Shown: piece by piece, positions 1 through 6,293 of the stretch
Layout of the letters: each line of letters starts with the position of its first letter
How positions within the stretch are numbered: position 1 is the stretch's first letter
Assembly (NCBI GenBank): GCA_963824985.1
Contig: CAWGRQ010000032.1
Coordinates: forward strand, 1 to 13,938
Direction of reading: 5' to 3'
From: JAFNAG01 sp963824985
GTDB taxonomy: Bacteria > Acidobacteriota > UBA6911
Length of the DNA stretch: 13,938 nucleotides
Notes under the pieces: generated by a model
The model's input: the letters and a program-made list of their open reading frames with translations, nothing else
The model's database searches: none
Told to the model about the DNA's origin: nothing
Made by a program: the position numbers and the translations under genes

Positions 1-26
1 TGGGTTTCCGAGAACGTGGAAAAACG

Positions 27-38
27 TGGACACCCATT
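27..38 (+). repeat. Left inverted repeat of the transposase element
   Basis: TGGACACCCATT, an exact 12-bp inverted match to 1522-1533, followed by a T-rich stretch. It lies 65 bp upstream of the transposase start codon. The right-end copies are also followed, on the outer side, by T-rich sequence. Confidence 0.6.
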
Positions 39-103
39 TTTTGTGATTTTTTTCTTGGCACTTTCCATGAGTCACCAGTTAGTAATGTCAAGAGAGGTGA
101 ACC

Positions 104-1253
104 ATGGGTCTGCCGCGCAGCAAATACGTCCGCGAGGGACAAGAAGGGGTGTATCACTGCTTCAGCCGGTGCGTCCGCCGGGCATTTCTGTATGGATTCG
201 ACCCCATCACAGGCCGGGACTTCTCCCACCGCAAGGCATGGCTGGTAGATAGGTTGCGGTTTCTTGCGGCCATCTTCGCCATCGAAGTCTGCGCCTATGC
301 TGTCATGGAAAATCACTATCACAACATTCTGCGTACGCGCCCCGACATCGTCGCCAGTTGGTCGGATCGGGAGGTGGCGACCCGCTGGCTGACACTCTTC
401 CCGCGGCATCGCAACCTGGAAGGCATCCCAATTCCACCTGTTGAGAAAGACATCTGCGCCCTGGCGGATTGTCCGGAACGTATCGCCGAGCTGCGCCGAC
501 GGCTTTGCAGCCTGAGCTGGTTCATGGGCCGGCTCAACGAATTCATCGCACGTGCTGCAAACAAAGAGGATAGGGTTAAGGGCCGGTTCTGGGAATCACG
601 GTTCAAATGCCAGGCGCTGCTCGATGAAGCGGCCATTGCCGCATGCATGGTGTATGTAGACCTGAATCCGATCCGGGCCGGACTGGCAGAAACTCCGGAA
701 GAAAGCGACTTCACCAGCATCCAGGAACGGATCCGTGCCTGGCAGAAAGAGACGATGACGACAGCCTCTGCTCCCGGGGAGGCGGCCCAAGACATGCAGT
801 CTGGCTCTTTCGGCAGGGACATCGTAATGCCGGAAAATGACGGCGAGATTTCGAACGCTATTCCCGAACGCATTTCTGGAATGAGGAATTCCTTTGATGC
901 TGCAGCCCTTTCCGCCGGTTGGTTATGTCCCATTCAATCAGATTCCGACCGGAGGGGGATCCTGCAGATGACTGCGGCCGAATATTTCGATCTGGTGGAC
1001 AAGTCGGGACGCATGATGCGGAGCGGATAAACGGGGAGCCATCGATGCCGATCTGGCGCCGATCCTGCTACGGATTGGCGCCAATCCGGAAGCATGGCTT
1101 GATACCGTCTCCCGGTTCGGATCCAGATTCCATCTCGCCGCCGGGTTGCTTTCCAGTCTGCGCAATTTTGCAGATCAGCTCGGCAAGCGGTGGCTCAAGG
1201 GCGTGGCCACGGCTCGCGCCGCCTTCGCATCATCACCGCCGCAATTGGCCTGA
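104..1253 (+). pseudogene. REP-associated / IS200-like Y1 transposase, broken by one base near the C-terminus
   Basis: HUH-type single-strand transposases of this family nick and rejoin DNA at hairpin ends through a tyrosine. The ATG at 104 follows a GAGAGGTGA ribosome site. The first 308 codons (to the TAA at 1028-1030) contain the HUH motif as ENHYHNIL (H71, H73), a KGRFWESRF stretch, and the helix VYVDLNPIRAGLA with the likely catalytic Tyr184. After the stop, the +1 frame is open from 1029 to the TGA at 1251-1253 and reads KRGAIDADLAPILLRIG and GKRWLKGVATARAAF, which resembles the usual C-terminus of these proteins. Skipping T1028 joins the two parts into a protein of about 382 residues. 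I therefore read this as a recent single-base insertion. The catalytic domain is intact, so residual activity of the 308-residue product cannot be excluded. The T could also be a sequencing error. Confidence 0.8.
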
Positions 1254-1465
1254 TCCCTTACGCGCCCAACGGCCAATCCTCTACAAATCTAGTGATATCT
1301 TCTAACCGCATCGCCCGCTTCCGGCATCATTTGGTTTTATCCATGCCGGCGACCGCCCTATTGCCCTGATCCCTGCCGAATTGTTTCACCCGATGGTCAC
1401 ATTCCTTCCCTAATTCCAAAATCGCCACTCCCCCCAATATAGGCTCAGAGATGGATTGGGCATAA
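1254..1465. other. Non-coding stretch inside the transposase element
   Basis: No credible gene is seen here. The only structure noted is CCGGCAT at 1321-1327 pairing with ATGCCGG at 1343-1349 (7-bp stem, 15-base loop), a REP-like hairpin. With the tandem repeat to its right, this stretch forms the 3' non-coding part of the element. Confidence 0.5.
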
Positions 1466-1541
1466 TGACGAAGAATGATGATTGATGGGTGTCCAGGCTT
1501 TTTTGACGAAGAATGATGATTAATGGGTGTCCAGGTTTTTT
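1466..1541. repeat. Two 38-bp tandem repeats carrying the right-end motif
   Basis: Copies occupy 1466-1503 and 1504-1541 and differ at two positions (ATTGATG versus ATTAATG, and GGCTTTTT versus GGTTTTTT). Each begins TGACGAAGAATGATGATT, then carries ATGGGTGTCCAGG, the complement of the left-end motif, and ends in a T-run. This looks like a duplicated element end. Confidence 0.85.
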
Positions 1542-1606
1542 TTGGTTTATAAATGTAGACTGTGCGATCCCGGTTCGCTCATGGAAGGAAACCTCGAGGG
1601 GGAATC

Positions 1607-3899
1607 ATGAAGAAGATTGTTGTCATGTTGGGTGCGTTGGTGATGCTGGCGGCGTCCGCACGCCGCGCGCCATTGACGAGCGAAGTACGGATGGTGGAGG
1701 GAAAGCCTGCGCTGTTCGTGAACGGCGAGCAGAAAAGCATGATCCTGGCGGCGCCGTACCGGCAGGGGCCGCAGGATTTCAATACTTTTCGCGCCGGCGG
1801 GATCGAAATTTTCAATTTTTATGTGCGTTTCCCGTGGACGGCGACCTGACCAGTGGGACTTTGCCGCAGCGGACCAGAAGCTGGACGAGTACAAGTCCAT
1901 CGACCCGAACGCGCTCTTTCTGCCGCGCATCCTGCTGACGCCGGGGGATTGGTTCGGCGAGCTGTATCCGGATGAGATCACGAGGCGCGACGACGGCAGC
2001 CCGGCGGGGATGTTCGGGCGCGGCACGCATCCCTCGTTCGCGTCGGAGAAGTATCGCGAGCTTTCGCACAAGCTCATGATCGCTTTCATCTCGCACCTGG
2101 AAGAGAAATACGGCGACAGAATCGTCGGCTACCAGGTGGGCAACGGGTTCGGCGGGGAGTGGCTACCGTTTAATTCATTCTGGGAAACGCGGGGTGACGC
2201 GCCGCACCCGACCAGGTTCGGTGTGGAAGATTACAGCCCGGCCTCGATCAAGGCATTCAGAACATGGCTGCGCAGGAAATACGGCAACGACGTGACGGCC
2301 CTGCGCAAGGCGTGGGGCGGAGCCAACGTCACATTCGACACCGCCGAAGCCCCGGGGGAAGTCAGCGCGGTACTCCACGACGAAGGGAATCTTCTTCGAT
2401 CCGGCGCAAAGCAGCCAGGTGCCCGACTTCCTGATGTATTTCAACGACTCGGTCGCCGACATGCTCCTGGAAAACGCGCGGTGGATCAAGGAGATCACCG
2501 AGCGACAGGAAGATCGTAGGGCAGCTTCTACGGGGCGATCTGGCTGAATTTCCCCAACCTGAGTTCGAATAAGGCCGGGCAGCTCGCGCTGACGCGGATC
2601 CTGTCATCGGAGGATATCGATTTCATCTGCAGCCCATATACGTATGACAACAAATATGTGGGCGGGCCGCACAATGCGCAGAGCCTGCCGGAGGCCGCGA
2701 ATCTGCACGGCAAACTCTACTGGAGCGAGACGGACACGGAGACGCACCTGACCAGGCGGCAGTGGCGCTGGGGAAACTCACTCCGCAACCCGGAAACCTG
2801 GGAGGAAACCAAGGGACTGCTAGTCCGGGATTTCGGATACGCATTTACCAAAGGGGTCGGGATGTGGTGGACCGACCTGTTCGGCGGCACCTTTGAAGAC
2901 AAACAGGTTACCGCCCTGATGGCGCAGCTCAAGCGGATTGACGTGGAGAATCTCAAGGCGGATAAGCGAGCTCGACCGCCGAGGTCGCGGTGATCCTGGA
3001 CGAGCCGTCGTTCACTTATTGCGGGGACGGGGAGCCGATTTTCAACGCGTGGCTTGACGGCCCAGAAGCAGTGGGAACTGGGATTCATGGGAATGCCCTG
3101 GGAGCCGCACCTGTTGAGCGACATGGACAACCCGAAGTTGCCGGACTTCAAGCTGTATATTTTTCTGAATACCGTCAAAGTCTCTCCGCAGCAACGGGCG
3201 GCGATTCACGCGCGGCTGCAGCGTAATAAGGCGACGGCAGTCTGGGTTTACGCCACGGGGTACATCGACACCCGGTGCGACGTTGCCAACATGTCGGCTC
3301 TGACCGGGATCCGATTGGCCGAGGACAACAGCGCAGGAGAGCTGCATGTCGACGTCACGAACCGCAGTCATCCGATTACGCGGGGACTGCGCGCGGGGCT
3401 GGCGTACGGAACAGATGAGCGCGTGAAGGAGATTATTCGCTACTACGACCATCAGATCTACCTGAAGGACCCGCGCGACCCGGGCCTGAACCGCGATCTG
3501 CCGGGATTCCGGGTCAGCCCCCGCTTTTATGCGCAGGATCCGCAGGCGACGATACTCGGGACGTTGGGCGCGGGCCTCAACAAACCGGGATTGGTGGTCA
3601 AGCAGGTGAGCGGTTGGCGGTCGATCTTTTCGGGCGCGCCGATCCTGCCGTCGTCGCTTCTGCGCGGGATTGCGAGGGAAGCGGGTGTCCACGTCTATAG
3701 CGACGCCGACGATGTTGTGACCGCGAATCGGAATTTCCTCTGCCTGTATGCTCCCAAGGGAGGAAAACGGACGGTGCGGCTGCCGCAGCGGGCAACGGTC
3801 ATCGACCTGATCGACGGGCGGACGATTGCGCGCAATGTGACTGAATTCGAGCTGGCCTTGGCGGCAAACACGAGCGTATTACTGAAGCTTGAGAAATGA
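1607..3899 (+). pseudogene. GH42-like beta-galactosidase (clan GH-A), multiply frameshifted
   Basis: The reading begins at the ATG at 1607 after GAGGGGGA, with a Sec signal peptide (MKKIVVMLGALVMLAASA, no lipobox cysteine), so the ancestor was probably an exported glycoside hydrolase. Matching pieces in order are GKPALFVNGEQ and GGIEIFNFYVRFPW; LDEYKSIDPNALFLPRILL; GYQVGNGFGGEWLPF, where the Glu of GGEW is the likely acid/base; AFRTWLRRKYGNDVTALRKAWG; FDPAQSSQVPDFLMYF; YGAIWLNFPNL; KLYWSETDTETH; GMWWTDLFGG; and a C-terminal region like the GH42 trimerisation and beta domains, ending VLLKLEK at the TGA. These pieces occupy different frames. Changes fall near 1845, at CCCCGGGGG (2349-2357), near 2507, at 2521, near 2975 and near 3055. 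At least five look like single-base gains. No single frame spans the gene, so the enzyme cannot be made. Family assignment rests on recognised motifs, and a neighbouring GH-A family is possible. Confidence 0.75.
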
Positions 3900-3982
3900 G
3901 GGCATACGTTTAGTTTCGGGATCAGAACAAAGGCCGCGTGAATTAAGGAAAAGAGACTGTCACGAATTCGGACCCGACGGCA

Positions 3983-4408
3983 TCATCGCCGGGGCAGCCA
4001 CTCCACGGAGACGAGACCATCGGTGGCCACGGATTGGAACTCGGGATCGCCGGTGAGGAGCACGCAGCGGTGATCTTGTGCGGTGACCACCGCGAAGGCG
4101 TCGGCATAGGAAATCGGGTAACGCGCCTTGATGTGGGCTGCCTCCAGCACGGCAGCGCGTGAGACCGGCACGATCTGCAACGGCAACTGGTCGATGGCTG
4201 CCAATACGCGCTGCGCCTGGACCAGGCTCTGCTCGCGCTCTGTTATATACAGGACTTCGCCGAGATTGATGAGCGAGAGATAGAGCGAGCATAACCCGGA
4301 TTGCGCTCTATGCATCAGTTCCTTTACCGGTTGTCCGCCCGTCTCCCCCTCCAGGTAAGCCAATACGGCAAAGCTGTCCAGCACATATGCAGAAGGTCTA
4401 GCGGCCAC
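3983..4408 (-). CDS. vapC: PIN-domain toxin, VapC family
   Basis: Predicted Mg2+-dependent ribonuclease toxin of a type II toxin-antitoxin pair; VapC proteins cleave tRNA or rRNA when the antitoxin is lost. The acidic PIN residues are all visible. Numbered from an upstream GTG at 4435 they are D20 (VLDSFAVLAYLEGE), E60 (INLGEVLY), D112 (SYADAFAVVTA) and D130 (LLTGDPEF). Length is about 141 residues from the start used here, normal for VapC. I chose the GTG at 4408, which gives an 11-bp overlap with the end of the antitoxin gene. The GTG at 4435 (150 residues, 38-bp overlap) is the alternative; neither has a strong ribosome site. Overlap with the AbrB-type gene implies translational coupling. 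The sequence looks intact. Confidence 0.9.
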   Translation of the reverse strand: MAARPSAYVLDSFAVLAYLEGETGGQPVKELMHRAQSGLCSLYLSLINLGEVLYITEREQSLVQAQRVLAAIDQLPLQIVPVSRAAVLEAAHIKARYPISYADAFAVVTAQDHRCVLLTGDPEFQSVATDGLVSVEWLPRR

Positions 4409-4643
4409 GGGCTTTCTCTCTTTGCCGCTCAGCACGGTGCTCTGCCAGCAGAGCGCGGCGGAGTGAGGTTCGCCCCTTGATCATCCCGGCGGCCTGCCGG
4501 ACCGGATCGCGCATCGTCGGTACCAAGGCCAGTACTCCGCCATAATCCACAACCTGCACTTCGTCTCCGGGTCGGAGGTTATGCTTACGACGCAGTTCGG
4601 CTGGAATAACGACCCAGCCCTTTTCAGAAACGGTAACCGTCAT
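4398..4643 (-). CDS. vapB: AbrB/MazE-type antitoxin (VapB)
   Basis: An 81-residue protein with an N-terminal swapped-hairpin AbrB DNA-binding fold: VSEKGWVVIPAELRRKHNLRPGDEVQVV is recognisable in pieces (KGWVVIPAELRRK, LRPGDEVQVV). A basic, probably helical C-terminus (about residues 58-81, rich in Arg and Glu) follows and would wrap the toxin. Such antitoxins neutralise the PIN toxin and repress their own promoter as a complex. The ATG at 4643 is preceded on the minus strand by GAGGAG (4656-4651) at good spacing. A perfect palindrome at 4661-4688 is the obvious operator. The gene comes first in the pair, overlapping the toxin gene. Confidence 0.9.
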   Translation of the reverse strand: MTVTVSEKGWVVIPAELRRKHNLRPGDEVQVVDYGGVLALVPTMRDPVRQAAGMIKGRTSLRRALLAEHRAERQREKARGR

Positions 4644-4660
4644 TCTGTGACTCCTCGAAA

Positions 4661-4688
4661 GTTATACTTTTATGAATAAAAGTATAAC
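4661..4688. promoter_or_regulatory. Perfect 28-bp palindrome, probable VapBC operator
   Basis: GTTATACTTTTAT (4661-4673), a 2-base spacer GA, and its exact reverse complement ATAAAAGTATAAC (4676-4688). It ends 17 bp before the antitoxin start and covers the predicted -10 box and transcription start. Its position fits autorepression by the toxin-antitoxin complex. The palindrome is seen directly; the role is inferred from the family. Confidence 0.8.
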
Positions 4689-4709
4689 AAATCAGCCCGT
4701 GGCCTCCAA
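4681..4709 (-). promoter_or_regulatory. Predicted sigma70-type promoter of vapBC
   Basis: Reading the minus strand, TTGGAG (4709-4704) is followed after 17 bases by TATACT (4686-4681). This predicts a start near 4674 and a leader of about 30 bases that includes GAGGAG. The -10 box is inside the palindromic operator. Confidence 0.5.
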
Positions 4710-4801
4710 TCGCCAAAAGCGGGATCTATCCGTTCAGGGAAAGAAAAAGTAGAATAAACAGCCAAACAAGAGCATAAGGATCATAACCGGAGGCCGTATC
4801 G

Positions 4802-5018
4802 ATGAAAAAGGACATTTCGCTTTATCTGCATGAGGGAATCATGCTCCTGGCCCTGCGGGACAAAGAAGGGACCATCTCTTCGGGGACGATGTACAACTTC
4901 GCGATCGGGGGAGCTGACCGGTAAGGCCACCAACGAGGCCATCCAGGCCATGCAGGCGGCCGTCATGGTGGCCTGCATCATGCCCGCGATCATGGCCTCC
5001 ACGATCGCCGTCCACTGA
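4802..5018 (+). pseudogene. GPP34 (GOLPH3-like) gene remnant with internal deletion
   Basis: The ATG at 4802 follows GGAGG (4789-4793) at 8 bases. The first 38 codons read as the N-terminus of the bacterial GPP34 family: SLYLHEGIMLLALRDKEGT and ISSGTMYNFAIGGA. That frame stops at 4922-4924. From about 4911 a different frame carries what looks like the same family's C-terminus, LTGKATNEAIQAMQAAV followed by IMPAIMASTIAVH, to the TGA at 5016-5018. Full bacterial members are roughly 200-230 residues; only about 74 residues remain, so some 140 codons are missing and the ends are joined out of frame around GGGGGAGCTGACC. GOLPH3 binds phosphatidylinositol 4-phosphate in eukaryotes; the bacterial role is unclear. 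A deletion of this size cannot be a base-calling error, though an assembly collapse is possible. Confidence 0.72.
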
Positions 5019-5050
5019 TGAAATTGGTGAATGGCGCCCCTGTCAGGGAA

Positions 5051-6055
5051 TTACCGTGCCGGGAGTTTCATGAGACTCCAGCCGCTGGTGTTGTGAAAGT
5101 CGGCTACGGCGCTGCCGGGCGGGACAATGTCATCCAGGGCCACAGCCTGTTCATGCGTAAGCTTCATACCCATAACGGGAAGGGCATCGTTGAGGTGGTC
5201 CTCGGTGCGTGGGCCGATGATTGGCGCCACCACCGCGGGCTGGTCCTTCACCCATAGTAGCGCCAGCTGGGATGGCGTCAGGCCATGGCGGCGTGCGAGC
5301 GTTGCCACCTGGCCGGCAGCCGCGATGCCGCGGTCGGTTACCCGCTCTGCCAGCCAGGCGCCCAGGCGCGCGGCGCGCGAGTCGTCGGGGACCCGGTCGG
5401 TGCGCTCGTATCGGCCGGCAAGCACCCCGGTCGCCAACGGTGACCACGGCAGAAGAGCGAGGTCGTAGCGCAACGCGAGGGGCACAAGCTCGTTTTCGAT
5501 GCGGCGGTCCAGAAGATTGTACGGGGGCTGTTCCGTGACGTATCGCGCCAGGCGGTAGCGTTCGCTGATCGCCAGGGCTTCCATCACCATCCAGGCCGGG
5601 AACGTCGAACAGCCGATGTAACGCACCTTCCCGCTCCGCACCAGGTCGTCGAGCGCGCGCAGCGTCTCATCCTGGGGAACTTCCAATACCGGCCGGTGAA
5701 TCTGGTACAGGTCGATCCAATCGGTCTGCAGGCGCCGGAGCGAACCTTCGACGGCGCTGAGAATGTGCCGCCGGGAGTTGCCCTGGTCATTCGGGTCCTG
5801 CGAGAGGGGAAAATGAACCTTGGTGGCGAGGATGACCTTCTGCCGGCGTCCCCCGGCGAGGGCGCTGCCGACGATGCGTTCGCTCTCACCGCCGACATAT
5901 TCGTCGGCGGTGTCGATGAGGTTTATGCCGCTGTCGAGCGCCCGGTGGATGATGCGCGAAGCTTCCGCAGCCGGCGTGGGTTCACCGAAATTCCATGTGC
6001 CCAGGCCAAGAGGGCCGATCCGCACGCCGGTGCGGCCAAGCAGACGGTATTCCAT
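5051..6055 (-). CDS. Aldo/keto reductase
   Basis: NAD(P)H-dependent oxidoreductase of the (beta/alpha)8-barrel AKR superfamily; the substrate cannot be told from sequence. The 334-residue product starts MEYRLLGRTGVRIGPLGLGTWNFG. It has the catalytic tetrad D48 and Y53 (IDTADEYVGGESERIVG), K79 (ILATKVHF) and H120 (DLYQIHRP). Later come the cofactor-side motifs IGCSTF, EQPPYNLLDR, PWSPLATGVLAGRY and PIIGPRTEDHLNDAL. The closest familiar pattern is the general stress protein 69/YajO-like group that acts on aldehydes. The frame stays open upstream to 6211, but the ATG at 6055 is preferred because AGGAGG lies 6 bases ahead and the family starts there. It is the last of three minus-strand genes, 238 bp after the permease gene, and converges on the GPP34 remnant. 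Confidence 0.95.
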   Translation of the reverse strand: MEYRLLGRTGVRIGPLGLGTWNFGEPTPAAEASRIIHRALDSGINLIDTADEYVGGESERIVGSALAGGRRQKVILATKVHFPLSQDPNDQGNSRRHILSAVEGSLRRLQTDWIDLYQIHRPVLEVPQDETLRALDDLVRSGKVRYIGCSTFPAWMVMEALAISERYRLARYVTEQPPYNLLDRRIENELVPLALRYDLALLPWSPLATGVLAGRYERTDRVPDDSRAARLGAWLAERVTDRGIAAAGQVATLARRHGLTPSQLALLWVKDQPAVVAPIIGPRTEDHLNDALPVMGMKLTHEQAVALDDIVPPGSAVADFHNTSGWSLMKLPAR

Positions 6056-6103
6056 AGCAGCCTCCTGTTTCGAAAATGACATTCCCGGGACCCCGCGCCG
6101 GAG

Positions 6104-6186
6104 GCGCTTTGGAGTGCGGCGCCACGGCGCCGCCTTCAACATACGTGATGGCAAAAGCGTCGGCGTGCCGCCGCAGTCCAAGGCGC
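6104..6186. repeat. Long GC-rich hairpin (REP/MITE-like intergenic repeat)
   Basis: Two 31-base arms, 6104-6134 (beginning GCGCTTTGGAGTGCGGCG) and 6156-6186, are imperfect reverse complements with about 26 of 31 positions pairing. The loop is 21 bases and includes CAACATACGTGATGG. The hairpin lies between two co-directional genes and could act as a REP element, a transcript stabiliser or an attenuating structure. Similar hairpins with the TTGGAGTGCGGCG core are, from memory, common between genes in acidobacterial and related environmental genomes. There is no T-run, so it is not a classical terminator. Confidence 0.75.
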
Positions 6187-6293
6187 TGCGCGCGACAATT
6201 GCTATTTTCATGCGCTGCCGGGTACGCCCTCGGGCCCGGGACTGTTCGGAGTCGTTTCGATGGTCCCTGCCTCCGGGATGGTTCCGACAGGCT

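Larger units (their letters stand above)
27..1533 (+). mobile_element. REPtron / IS200-like element: Y1 transposase gene between 12-bp inverted repeats
   Basis: The 12-mer TGGACACCCATT at 27-38 recurs as its exact reverse complement, AATGGGTGTCCA, at 1522-1533. Between them sits one gene for a Y1 (HUH) transposase of the REP-associated kind. Inverted copies of a short motif flanking such a gene are the arrangement called a REPtron. The right-end motif is present twice in a 38-bp tandem repeat (1466-1541). True ends cannot be fixed from one copy; the left end may start a few bases earlier, where AACGTGGA is repeated at 13-20 and 23-30. The transposase is frameshifted, so the element is probably not autonomous. 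The boundaries are inferred; the repeats and gene are seen directly. Confidence 0.55.

Noticed and set aside
919..1305. 128-codon plus-strand frame overlapping the transposase 3' end
   Set aside because: The two frames that carry transposase-like sequence here are different ones; this third frame encodes a Pro/Ser/Arg-rich shadow with no motif.
1466..1541. Tandem 38-bp repeats as a CRISPR array
   Set aside because: The copies are directly adjacent without spacers, number only two, and carry the element-end motif.
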